Part shown: positions 29,678-38,219 of the stretch, one piece after another
Position numbering within the stretch: the stretch's first letter is position 1
Layout of the letters: each line of letters starts with the position of its first letter
Assembly: GCA_963807865.1 (NCBI GenBank)
Contig: CAWEDK010000032.1
Span: 62,001 to 126,000 of the forward strand
Origin: VAZQ01 sp963807865
GTDB taxonomy: Bacteria; Pseudomonadota; Alphaproteobacteria; Rhizobiales; Xanthobacteraceae
DNA length: 64,000 bases
Direction of reading: 5' to 3'
The notes under the pieces: generated by a model
Databases searched by the model: none
What the model was told of the DNA's origin: nothing
What the model saw: the letters and a program-made list of their open reading frames with translations, nothing else
Program-made: the position numbers and the translations under genes

Positions 29678-30949
29678 ATGATCCAGCGGCATCACGCCTT
29701 GCGCTTGCCCCGTCATCTGGCCGCGATCGTGATGAGCGTTGCGGCGCTCGCTCTTTCCCTTGCGTCGGCGCAGGCGGCCGATCCGATCAAGATCGGGCTC
29801 AGCCTGAGCCTGACCGGCGCCACCGCGCCCGCCGGGCGGCAGGTGCAGACCGGGCTCGAAATCTGGCGCGATCACGTCAATGCACGTGGCGGCCTGCTCG
29901 GCCGTCCGGTCGAACTGGTCTACTACGACGATCAAGCCAACCCCGCGAATGCGCCCGGCATCTACGCCAAGCTGATGGGCGTCGACAAAGTCGACCTGCT
30001 GATCGGGCCCTACAGCACCAACGTGATCGCGGCCGCGCTGCCGGCGATCATCCAGAACAAGCGCATGACGATCGGCATTTTCGGGCTCGGCGCCAACAAG
30101 GAGTACAAGTACGCCAAATATTTCTCGATGAACTCGCAGGGAGCGTCGCCGAAGAATTATTCCCGCGGGTTCTTTCAGTTGGCCCAGCAGCAGCAACCCA
30201 AGCCCACCCGCGTCGCGCTGGTCGGCGCCGACGTGGAGTTCTCGCGCAATGCGCTCGACGGCGCCCGCGAGAACGCGAAGGAATTCGGCTTCGACGTGGT
30301 CTACGAGCGCACCTACCCGCTGGCCAACGCCGAGTACGCCACCATCGTGCGCGCAATGCAGGCGGCCAATCCGGACATCGTCTACGCGGCGACGCTGCCG
30401 GTCGATACCGTGGGGATCGTGCGCGCATCGAGCGAAGTGCGCTTCAAGCCCAAGTTGTTCGGGGGCGCCTTCCTCGGGTTGCTCGTCACCGGGATCAAGC
30501 AGCAGCTCGGGCCGCTGATCAACGGGCTGGTCAACAACGAGTTCTACATTCCGGCCGCGAGCCTGCAGTTTGCCGGCACGAGGGAGTTCCTGGAGGAGTA
30601 TCAGAAGCGGGCGCCGGGCATCGGCGTCGATCCGCTCGGCTTCACCTATCCGCCCTATGCCTACGCTGCCGGGCAAGTCCTCGCGAAGGCCGTGACCGAG
30701 ACCAAGTCGCTCGACGACGACAGGCTCGCCGACTACATCCGCAAGAACACCATCGACACCGTGATCGGCCCGATGTCGTTCGGCGAGGACGGCGAGTGGA
30801 AGACGCCGCGCATCCTCTACGCCCAGTTCCAGGGTGTTGCCGGCAACGATGTCGGCCAGTTCAAGGACATGTCGCGCCAGTTCGTCGTCTGGCCGCCGGA
30901 ACTCAAGACCGGCAACCTGATCTATCCCTACGAGCAGGCGCTGCGCTGA
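29678..30949 (+). CDS. ABC transporter substrate-binding protein, LivJ/amide-urea type
   Basis: Intact, 423 residues with a signal peptide (LAAIVMSVAALALSLASAQA). The start of the mature domain, IKIGLSLSLTGATAPAGRQV, with GLEIWRDHVNARGGLLGRPV and YYDDQANPANA, is diagnostic of type I periplasmic binding proteins of the branched-chain amino acid group. The C-terminal part has GFTYPPYAYAAGQVLAKAV and TVIGPMSFGEDGEWKTPR. No LivHMGF genes lie nearby. The aggaggaattc before ATG 29678 is a good ribosome site. The ligand is unknown; aromatic acids and amides are frequent in this group. Confidence 0.88.
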   Translation: MIQRHHALRLPRHLAAIVMSVAALALSLASAQAADPIKIGLSLSLTGATAPAGRQVQTGLEIWRDHVNARGGLLGRPVELVYYDDQANPANAPGIYAKLMGVDKVDLLIGPYSTNVIAAALPAIIQNKRMTIGIFGLGANKEYKYAKYFSMNSQGASPKNYSRGFFQLAQQQQPKPTRVALVGADVEFSRNALDGARENAKEFGFDVVYERTYPLANAEYATIVRAMQAANPDIVYAATLPVDTVGIVRASSEVRFKPKLFGGAFLGLLVTGIKQQLGPLINGLVNNEFYIPAASLQFAGTREFLEEYQKRAPGIGVDPLGFTYPPYAYAAGQVLAKAVTETKSLDDDRLADYIRKNTIDTVIGPMSFGEDGEWKTPRILYAQFQGVAGNDVGQFKDMSRQFVVWPPELKTGNLIYPYEQALR

Positions 30950-30973
30950 CCCTACGAGCAAGTGCGACGCTAA
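30926..30973 (+). repeat. Tandem duplication of the gene's last 24 bp including the stop
   Basis: ccctacgagcaggcgctgcg ctga (30926-30949) is followed at once by a diverged copy, ccctacgagcaagtgcgacg ctaa (30950-30973). The first 11 bases are identical and both copies end in a stop codon. Translated, they read PYEQALR-stop and PYEQVRR-stop. The downstream copy would give a backup ending after readthrough. Confidence 0.85.
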
Positions 30974-31058
30974 CTGCCGGGTTTTCCCCGAAGTGGTCGA
31001 ATCGGGCTAGGCTGGCTGCGTACGCATCAACCTGCGGTTCAGCCCAAACCGACGCACC

Positions 31059-31553
31059 ATGGCCGCCAAGCGCCCGCCCGCACTCGACCGCATCGACATC
31101 AAGATTCTCGCCGCGCTCCAGCGCGACGGCCGCATGACCAATCAGAAGCTTGCCGAGGTGGTGGCGCTGTCGCCGCGGGCGAGTCTCGAGCGCGTGCGGC
31201 GGCTGGAAGCGGCCGGCATCATCAGCGGCTACCAGGCGGTGGTCGAACTGCGCGAGCTCACCCGGCCGGTCAACGTGTTCGTCGAGATCGTGCTGGAGAA
31301 GCAGGCCAACCGCCGCCGCTTCGAGAAGCGGCTCGGCGCGCTCGACGAGGTGGTCGAATGCTGGGAGGTGAGCGGCAACGTCGACTACGTGGCGCGCTTC
31401 GTCTGCGCCGACATGGTGGCCTACGAGGAACTCACCGCCGATCTGATCGACGATGCTTCGCTCGGCGTCGCCCGCATCGTCAGCCATGTCGCGCTGCGGC
31501 CGGTGCGCCGCTTCGGCGGGTATCCGGAGAGCCTGTTCGCGCGCAAGCCGTAG
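31059..31553 (+). CDS. Lrp/AsnC family transcriptional regulator
   Basis: Intact, 164 residues. The N-terminal winged helix (LDRIDIKILAALQRDGRMTN, KLAEVVALSPRASLERVRRL) is followed by the RAM/ligand domain (GYQAVVELRELTRPVNVFVE, VVECWEVSGNVDYVARFVC). Feast/famine regulators usually bind an amino acid. Its neighbour upstream is an amino-acid-type binding protein, and an ornithine aminotransferase/dimethylargininase pair lies 4 kb downstream. Either could be a target, but the sequence gives no proof. The gene ends just before a palindromic repeat. Confidence 0.9.
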   Translation: MAAKRPPALDRIDIKILAALQRDGRMTNQKLAEVVALSPRASLERVRRLEAAGIISGYQAVVELRELTRPVNVFVEIVLEKQANRRRFEKRLGALDEVVECWEVSGNVDYVARFVCADMVAYEELTADLIDDASLGVARIVSHVALRPVRRFGGYPESLFARKP

Positions 31554-31582
31554 TCCCGACCCGCAAGCTCTCTTGTTCGATC

Positions 31583-31626
31583 GCATGATCTTTTTCCGAA
31601 AAGTCTGCAACTTTTCGGGATCATGC
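31583..31626. repeat. gcatgatc palindromic repeat between convergent genes
   Basis: GCATGATC at 31583 pairs with GATCATGC at 31619, and ttccgaaaag pairs with cttttcggga inside, forming a 44-bp hairpin. This is the very common Rhizobiales intergenic palindrome. It sits exactly between the stops of the Lrp gene and the DUF2652 gene and could act as a bidirectional transcription end. Confidence 0.8.
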
Positions 31627-31627
31627 T

Positions 31628-32688
31628 TTAGGCCGGGTTGGTCTCGCACACCTTCTTGAACAGTTCGAAGTTCGCCGCCTGCCCGGCCATCAGACCTTGC
31701 TTCTTCTCTGCCGGCAGGTTCGCACCCAGCCAGTTGACGTTGAAGTTCAGCCGCGTGCCGGCCTCGCCGAGCGGCTCCATCTCGTAGTGCGCCATCAGCG
31801 TCAGGCCGATGTCGGGAATTTCCACCTGCTCCGAATAGCGCGCACGGTTTTCGGAGAAATCGTGGAAGACCGCCGTGTTGACCAGCTTCAACCCGTGGAA
31901 CACGCAGTTGTGCCGCATGTTGATGCGCTCGGAGGTCATCTCGCGGTCGATGGTGTCGACGCCGTCCAGCCACTCCGGCCGCTTATCGACGTTGATCAGC
32001 GTCTGATAGACCGCCTTGAGCGGTGCGTCGATCACGATCTCCAGATTGTCGTCGCCTTTTTCCACGACGAATCGCGGCGGCGCCGGCGGCTGCGGGAATT
32101 TGCGCCCGGTAGCCGGTGAGCATCGCGAATTCGTAGCCGACCTTGCCGATCGTCTCGTAGGCCTGGCTCGACTTCGCCCATTGGAGCTTGCCGCCGCCAT
32201 CCTCCTGGCCCACGGCGCTGCAGCAGGGCTCGGTGATGAGGATGTACTCGTTGGCGTCGACGTCGTTCTTCAGAAGCCGGTGGGCGACGATCATGTCGAT
32301 CCCGGTCGCCTTCACGAACTGGGCGACTTTGATTTCCTTGATGTAGCCGAAGTGGGCGATGAACTTGAGCGTCAGGTTGCTGGCGGTCTGGCAGGCGCCG
32401 CACTGGCAGACCGTGTCGCGCTCGATCACCCTCAGCCGCTGGTGGAAGTTCGCGAACATGCGCAGGCATTGCTCGACGAGCTGCTCGCGCCGGAGCGGTT
32501 CGCCCTTGCGATAGAACAGCACCGCATCGCCTTCGATCTCCGCCAGCGTGAAGTCGGTTTCGTTCGAGGCGACGATGAGTTCCAAGCAGCTCGGTGATGA
32601 TGTGGGCGGCGTGATCGATCTCGGTCGCACCGGTAAATCCGGTGAAACCGCTGATGTCGGGGATCAGGATGATCGCTTGTTCCGCCAT
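31628..32688 (-). CDS. DUF2652 cyclase-like protein fused to an SRPBCC domain (frameshifted)
   Basis: About 353 residues from ATG 32688. The N-terminal part (IILIPDISGFTGFTGATEID, IEGDAVLFYRKGE, HRLLKNDVDANEYILITE) matches DUF2652 proteins related to class III nucleotide cyclases: the D-I-S-G-F and E-G-D-A motifs align with the cyclase core. The C-terminal part (DDNLEIVIDAPLKAVYQTLI, PEWLDGVDTIDREM, YEMEPLGEAGTRLNFNVNW) is an SRPBCC/START-like lipid or hydrophobic-ligand pocket. Frame changes near 32590 and 32095 are needed. A four-cysteine cluster (CQCGACQ plus CCSA) could bind metal. No second messenger activity can be claimed. Confidence 0.75.
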
Positions 32689-33474
32689 GGCGAGGATTCT
32701 TCAAGCTGCGCCGCGAGGTTGGCCTGCCCTCCCGGCTGTCCGCGGAAACGCATCCGGCGCGACCTCCGGCAAATCAGCGTAGCCGTTCAGACGGCGAGAT
32801 CAAATCTGCTCGGCGAGGCGACGCCGACGTATCCGGGATTCCAATCCACCAGACCGCGCCGGTACGCAATGCGTTGCCGCCCGGGTGAAGCGACTTTCGG
32901 GCACCGGGCTTGCCCTTTTCGTTGCTCCCCAAAGCGAGGGGAGCGGAGCGCCGACAGGCGCATCCAACGATCCGCACCTTGGGGCCAGCTTGCGAGGCTT
33001 AACCCCGGCGGCGCGGTGCGCGCATCGCAAACTGCGACAGCGCGCTCGCCTCTCGGCGCTCCACTGGTGGCAATCGCTTCCGCCCGCTCTGGACGGTCAC
33101 TCGGCGTCGGGCCGCGCTTCGCGGCGAGGGCTTGGACCTCGTCCGTCAGCGAGCTCCTCGCGGCCGGCTCATAGTGGCCAGGCGGGCGGAGCCCCGACGC
33201 CGCCCGGGTGCCGTGCGTGCGAGGCACGGCGCGCAGGCGCCACACCAGACCTCGGGCTCGCGCCCGAAGCCATCGACGGGGTTGGCGGGCGTGATTTGCG
33301 GCCCAGAGGCCGCATCTCCGGCCCCAACCCAGCCGGCGGTTGCCCGCCGGCGCTTCGTCGATCCGCTCCACCTCAAGACGCCTCATGAAGCGCCCCTCAA
33401 TGAGCGGGGTGATAGAAAGAGTAGGAGGTAATAGGAATAAAGTCAAGGCGGAGTGCAGATGGCGAGTTGGGCCG
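32689..33474. other. Long non-coding region, low-complexity GC-rich
   Basis: Nearly 790 bp without a credible gene. Several frames are open on both strands, but all give arginine/alanine/proline-rich products without domains, the expected shadow of a GC-rich non-coding or repeated segment. The stretch from about 32860 to 33390 resembles the filler sequence found between genes of Bradyrhizobium-type genomes. The last 60 bp turn AT-rich (gatagaaagagtaggaggta). It may be a dispersed repeat or the remnant of a degraded insertion. Confidence 0.45.
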
Positions 33475-34410
33475 TCAGGCGTTCAGGCGCAGTTCGGGAT
33501 GCGCGCGATGCCACGCGAGCGTCGTCGCGATCGCGTCCGCGAGCGGCGTCTGCGATATCGCACCAAAGCGCGCGGCGTATTTCGTGCCGTCGAGCAGGAT
33601 CGGACGTCTCCACAGGTGCGCGATGTCGGCGGCGCCACGTAAGGTCGTGTCGGATAACCCCCCGGCGGATAGGACCCAGCGCGGTACGCCGAACATGCGC
33701 GGCTTGCGACCCGCCGCCCGGTAGGCCAGTTCGACAAACTCGCGCGGCGTCGTCCGCACGCCCGGCAGATGAAACGCGGCAGCGTCACAGTCGGCAGCGG
33801 TCGCAACCTCGACAAGGGCGTGCGCGGCGTCGGGCATGTAGACGAGTTCGATCGCGACATCGAGCGGCCCCGGCCACAGCGCGCGCCGGTCCGCGAGCGC
33901 GGCACGGAACACGCGCGCGGTCAACGAATTCACGCTCGGACCGTAGAACTCGGGCAGGCGAACCATCGCATAGCGAATGCCCGCTGCGCGGAGCTGCTGC
34001 TCCATCTCCCCGCGTAGCCTGCCTCGCTGCGATGCCGGCGATGGCACGCGCGATTCGGCGACGAGTTCGCCGGCGCGACCGGGACCGTAAATCCACACGT
34101 TTGCCGGAAACACGAGGCGCGTGCCGGTCTGACGCGCGGCCGCGATCGCGCATGTAAGCAGCGGCTGGAACGCCGTCAGCCAGTTCGTGAAGGGCGGGTT
34201 GACGCAAAACATTGTGGCGCCGACGCCGGACATCGCGCGTACAACGTCGTCAACACGCATGGCATCGCCGACGACAGTGGCTACATCGTCCGGCAGTTCT
34301 GCGCGTTTCGGATCGCGCACCAGCGCAACGACGTCATGCTTTGCGGCGCGCGCCGCATCGACGACATTGCGCCCGAGCCCCCCGCCTGCACCGAGCACCG
34401 TGATCCGCAT
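33475..34410 (-). CDS. NAD(P)-binding epimerase/dehydratase family protein
   Basis: 311 residues from ATG 34410 (MRITVLGAGGGLGRNVVDAA), a Rossmann start with GxGGxLG. The extra seven residues of the longer frame are unlikely. Downstream motifs are VVALVRDPKRAELP, VVGDAMRVDDVVRAMSGV, RLVFPANVWIYGPG and LVEVATAADCDAAAFHLPGV, typical of atypical extended SDRs of the NmrA/YwnB kind. The catalytic YxxxK is not obvious, so a redox sensor or small-molecule isomerase role is as likely as a dehydrogenase. The same strand continues to a class V aminotransferase. Confidence 0.75.
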   Translation of the reverse strand: MRITVLGAGGGLGRNVVDAARAAKHDVVALVRDPKRAELPDDVATVVGDAMRVDDVVRAMSGVGATMFCVNPPFTNWLTAFQPLLTCAIAAARQTGTRLVFPANVWIYGPGRAGELVAESRVPSPASQRGRLRGEMEQQLRAAGIRYAMVRLPEFYGPSVNSLTARVFRAALADRRALWPGPLDVAIELVYMPDAAHALVEVATAADCDAAAFHLPGVRTTPREFVELAYRAAGRKPRMFGVPRWVLSAGGLSDTTLRGAADIAHLWRRPILLDGTKYAARFGAISQTPLADAIATTLAWHRAHPELRLNA

Positions 34411-34455
34411 GCTCTCAAAACCAGTTGCCAATTCGGGCAGCAGGGCGCACCGCCC

Positions 34456-35643
34456 TCACCCCGGCACGGCCTTGGCGAGATAGTCGATCGCCGCGGCGGT
34501 GCCGCCCTTGCCGTGCGGAATCTTGAGCGCCGCCAAGCCCATCTCGACGACGCCGAGCGTGCCGATCACCATCGGCGCGTTGACGTGGCCCATATGTGCG
34601 ATGCGGAAGCCTTTGCCTTCGAGCGCGCCGAGCGCGCGGCCGAGCACCACGCCGCACTGGTTCGCGCAATAATCGACCAGCGGCAGCACGTTCAGCCCCT
34701 CGCGCGCGACCACCGCGGTCACCGTGTCGCTACGCTCGGCGGCCTCGGCAATGTTGAAGCCGATCGCCTGGCCTTCGGCCCAGACGCCGACCGCGCGGCG
34801 CGTCGCTTCCGCTAAGAGGCGGTGGCGGCGGAACACGTCGTCGAGGCCTTCGGCGAAAATCATGTCGAGCGCCGCGCGAAGGCCGAACAGCAGTTGCTCC
34901 GGCGGCGTGCCGCAATATTTGTGGTAGTGCACGTCGCCGTCGCGGAAGGTCCAGTCCCAGTAGGGCGTGCGCAATCCCGCCTTACGGTGCGCGGCGCTGG
35001 CGCGCGGAGAGGCGGCGGCAAAGCCCAATCCCGGCGGCGTCATCAGGCCCTTCTGCGAGCCCGTAATCGCGACATCGACGCCCCATGCGTCCATCTCGAA
35101 CGGTATGCAGCCGAGCGAGGCGACCGCATCGACCAGCACCAGCGCCTCGTGCCCCGTGGCGCGCACGGCTTCGCAAATCGCCTTGATGTCGTTGACCACG
35201 CCGGACGCGGTGTCGACCTGCACGACCAGGATCGCCTTGATGTCGTTTCCGCTATCCTGTCGGAGCCGCGCCGCAACGCCTTCAGGGCGCACGGCGCGCC
35301 GGATATCGCCCGCAAGCACCTCGACGTCGCAGCCGAGCATCTTCGCCTGGTCGCCCCAGCCGAGGGCGAAGCGCCCGCTTTCCAGGACCAGCACTTTGTC
35401 GCCGCGCGAAAGCACATTGGTGAGCGCGGCCTCCCACGCGCCGTGACCGTTCGCGGCGTAAATGTAGGTGCGGCCCTCCGTGCGGAAGATTTTCTGCAGG
35501 TCCGCGAGCAGGCTGTCGGTGAGCGCGATCAACGGCCCGGAATAGATGTCGACCGCTGGCCGGTGCATGGCGGCGAGCACTGCGTCAGGAATGACGGTTG
35601 GACCTGGGATGGCGAGGAATTCACGGCCTGCGGCGACGGACAT
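34456..35643 (-). CDS. Class V aminotransferase (serine/alanine-glyoxylate type)
   Basis: 395 residues from ATG 35643. The upstream frame to 35880 is not part of the gene. The PLP lysine lies in ITGSQKGLMTPPGLGF (about 195). Other marks are the N-terminal AIPGPTVIPDAVLAAMHRPA, YIYAANGHGAWEAAL, ESGRFALGWGDQA, DAVASLGCIPFEMDAWGVDV and the C-terminal RIAHMGHVNAPMVIGTLGVV. It fits serine-glyoxylate or alanine-glyoxylate transaminases, which link photorespiratory-type C2 metabolism to serine. The amino donor is not defined by sequence. It is intact, unlike the aminotransferase gene divergent from it. Confidence 0.87.
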   Translation of the reverse strand: MSVAAGREFLAIPGPTVIPDAVLAAMHRPAVDIYSGPLIALTDSLLADLQKIFRTEGRTYIYAANGHGAWEAALTNVLSRGDKVLVLESGRFALGWGDQAKMLGCDVEVLAGDIRRAVRPEGVAARLRQDSGNDIKAILVVQVDTASGVVNDIKAICEAVRATGHEALVLVDAVASLGCIPFEMDAWGVDVAITGSQKGLMTPPGLGFAAASPRASAAHRKAGLRTPYWDWTFRDGDVHYHKYCGTPPEQLLFGLRAALDMIFAEGLDDVFRRHRLLAEATRRAVGVWAEGQAIGFNIAEAAERSDTVTAVVAREGLNVLPLVDYCANQCGVVLGRALGALEGKGFRIAHMGHVNAPMVIGTLGVVEMGLAALKIPHGKGGTAAAIDYLAKAVPG

Positions 35644-35805
35644 AACGGGCTCTTCTGAGTCGCTTGAATGTGGGACGGCAATTGCGCGAGCGAGGCCATG
35701 CCTAGCGTAGTGGATTGGCGAAGCATAGTCCGCCATCAGAGACCCTCGGGTTACGCCTTCGGCCAACCCGCCGTACGAGTTGGCGCTGACACGGCGGCAC
35801 GGAAA

Positions 35806-35828
35806 GGCACCGCCGTTTCGGCGGTGCC
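35806..35828. repeat. Perfect 10-bp hairpin in a divergent gap
   Basis: ggcaccgccg and cggcggtgcc pair perfectly around ttt. The hairpin lies in the 287-bp gap between the two divergent aminotransferase genes, which otherwise shows no feature apart from proline-codon-like GC runs. There is no T-tract, so it is more likely a regulatory or repeat hairpin than a terminator. Confidence 0.5.
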
Positions 35829-35930
35829 GCCCCGCCCCCGCCGCCGAAACCGCCGCCGCCACCTGAACCTTCCGCCGCACTGCGTTGCGCCCAACGCATA
35901 GATTTCATGCGAGCGAGGAGCAGTGCGCCA

Positions 35931-37188
35931 TGAACGCCATCGACCGTACCCTTCGCGAGTCCCGCCTCGACAAGGCGATCGAGCTCGAGACCCGCTATTC
36001 GGCGCCGAACTACGCGCCGCTGCCGGTCGTGCTGACGCGCGGCGAGGACTCCTATCTGTGGGACACCGCCGGCAAGCGCTACGTCGACATGATGAGCGCC
36101 TATTCGGCCGTGAGCCTCGGCCACGCGCATCCTCGCATCCTCGCGGCGCTGACCGCGCAGGCGAACCGCCTCGCGGTGCCCTCGCGCGCCTATTACAGCG
36201 ACCGGCTGGGGCCCTTCCTCGCCGAAATCTGCCGGCTCACCGGGCTCGATGCCGTCATCCCGATGAACACCGGCGCCGAGGCGGTCGAGACCGCCATCAA
36301 GGCGGCGCGCCGCTGGGGCTACCGCGTCAAAGGCATCGCCAAGGACAAAGCCGAGATCATCGTGGCCGCCGGCAACTTCCACGGCCGCACCACCACCATA
36401 CGTCGTTCTCGACCGAGCCGGATTATCGCGACGGCTTCGGCCCGTTCACGCCGGGCTTCAAGCGCGGTGCCGTTCGGCGACCTCGCCGCGGTCGAGCGCG
36501 CGATCACGCCCGAGACCGCGGCCGTCCTGATCGAGCCGATCCAGGGCGAGGCCGGCATCGTCGTGCCGCCCGACGGCTATCTCGCCGGGTTGCGCGGGCT
36601 GTGCGACGACAACAGCGTGCTGCTGATCCTCGACGAGGTGCAGTCCGGGCTCGGCCGCACCGGCCGCTGGTTCGCCTATCGAGCACGAGGGCATCCGGCC
36701 CGACGGGCTGATCCTCGGCAAGGCGCTGGGCGGCGGCGTGCTGCCGGTGTCGGCCTTCGTCGGCACGCGCGAACTCATGGACGTGTTCACGCCGGGCTCG
36801 CACGGCTCGACCTTCGGCGGCAATCCGCTCGCCGCGGCTGTCGGGCTCGAAGCGCTGCACGTCATCCGCGACGAGAGGCTCGTCGAGAAGAGCCGCGTCG
36901 ACGGCGCCTACATGCTCGGGCGCCTGCGCGCGATCAAAAGCCCGGTGCTGAAGGCCGTGCGCGGCCGCGGCCTGTGGGTCGGCGCCGAGATCGACCCGCA
37001 GATCGCTACCGCGCGCGAGGCCTGCGAGCGGCTCCTCGCCAAGGGCGTGCTCTCGAAGGAGACGCACGACACCGTGGTGCGGCTCGCGCCGCCGCTCACC
37101 ATCGCGCGCGCCGACCTCGACTTCGCGCTCGAGCGCATCGAGGAGGTGGTGCGCGATCTCGAAACCGCGAAGCGGCGCGTGGCCGTAG
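35931..37188 (+). CDS. rocD: Ornithine-oxo-acid aminotransferase (frameshifted)
   Basis: Class III PLP enzyme, about 420 residues, converting ornithine to glutamate semialdehyde. Marks are AIELETRYSAPNYAPLPVVL, YVDMMSAYSAVSLGHAHPRI, MNTGAEAVETAIKAARRWGY, VLIEPIQGEAGIVVPP, LLILDEVQSGLGRTGRWFA, ILGKALGGGVLPVSAFVG with the PLP lysine, and GSHGSTFGGNPLAAAVGLEA. Frame changes are needed near 36400, 36465, 36680 and at the very end. The stop is uncertain: TAG 37186-37188 or TGA 37232-37234, the latter overlapping the next start. The dimethylargininase gene follows, so both probably serve arginine/ornithine catabolism. Confidence 0.83.
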
Positions 37189-37230
37189 CATGCCCGCGAC
37201 TGAAACTAAAGAGACCATCGGAGCCTTGCC

Positions 37231-38126
37231 ATGACGCCGATCAAGCCCAACGCCCGCTTCCTGATGTGCCGCCCCGAGCACTTCGCGGTGAGCTACGCCA
37301 TCAATCCGTGGATGGATCCGCCGGCCTGGGCGCGCGACGGCAGCTACAGCCGCGTCGCAGCGCGAATGGAACGGGCTCTATCGCAAGCTCACCGAGCACG
37401 GCGCGGCGGTCGAGCTGGTGCCGCCGGCCGCCGGCGTGCCCGATCTGGTGTTCACCGCCAACGCCGCGGTGGTGCTCGACCGCAAGGTGCTGCTGGCGCG
37501 CTTCCGCCATCCGGAGCGCCAGCGCCGAGGAGCCGCATTTCGAGGCCGCGTTCCAGACGCTGCAAGGCGCGCGGGCTGGTCGATACGGTGCGCAAGCTGC
37601 CGGAAGGCGTCGTGCTCGAAGGCGCCGGCGACTGCGTGTTCGACCACACCCGCAACATGTTCTGGCTGGGCTACGGCCAGCGCTCGGACGCGGCTGCGCA
37701 GCGCGCGGTCGAGGAGCTGTTCGGCGTCGAGGTGATGCCGCTCGAACTCGCCGACCCGCGCTTCTATCACATGGACACCGCACTCTCTCCGCTGCCGCGC
37801 GGCGAGGTGATGTACGTGCCGGAGGCGTTCACCGCCGCGGGGCTCGCCACCATCCGCGCCCGCGTGCCGCGCGGAAAGCGCATCGAGGTCGAGATCGAGG
37901 ATGCGCAGCAAGCTCGCCGCCAACGCGGTCTGCCTCGGCGATACGCTCGTCATGGCGGGCTGCAGCGACCGGCTGCGCGGCACGCTCGCAGAGCGCGGCT
38001 ATCGCGTCGCGGCGACGCCGCTTGCGCTCGTTCCTGCGCAGCGGCGGCGCGGCATTCTGCCTGACGCTGCGGCTCGACCGGCAGTCGCAGCCGGGCGCCG
38101 CAATTGCGCAGGCGGCCGTGGCTTAG
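37231..38126 (+). CDS. Dimethylarginine dimethylaminohydrolase/amidinotransferase family (frameshifted)
   Basis: About 298 residues after correction. Members of the guanidino-modifying fold hydrolyse arginine or methylated arginines. Marks are FLMCRPEHFAVSYAINPWMD, VPDLVFTANAAVVLD, VLEGAGDCVFDHTRNMFWLG, RFYHMDTALSPLPRGEVMYV with the H-x-D pair, and the tail SGGAAFCLTLRLD holding the catalytic cysteine. Frame changes are needed near 37365, 37525, 37905 and 38040. Ornithine aminotransferase lies directly upstream, which supports arginine- or citrulline-to-ornithine use. A citrulline-forming hydrolase is the best guess. A terminator-like hairpin follows. Confidence 0.8.
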
Positions 38127-38161
38127 CACACGTCTCTCCCTCAACCCTCACGCCACATGTC

Positions 38162-38192
38162 AAAAAAACCCCGGCCGTGGCACGGCCGGGGC
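38162..38192 (-). terminator. Terminator of the histidine-rich protein gene
   Basis: ccccggccg and cggccgggg pair around tggca, with aaaaaaa on the left, which is a T-tract on the minus strand. It lies between the convergent dimethylargininase gene and the minus-strand gene and serves the latter. Confidence 0.85.
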
Positions 38193-38219
38193 TTGCCGTT
38201 GGCTGCGAGGGTGAGAGGC

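Noticed and set aside
32787..33446. 219-residue minus-strand ORF
   Set aside because: Overlaps equally long plus-strand frames, has no domain and is dominated by Arg, Ala, Gly and Pro as expected of GC-rich non-coding DNA.
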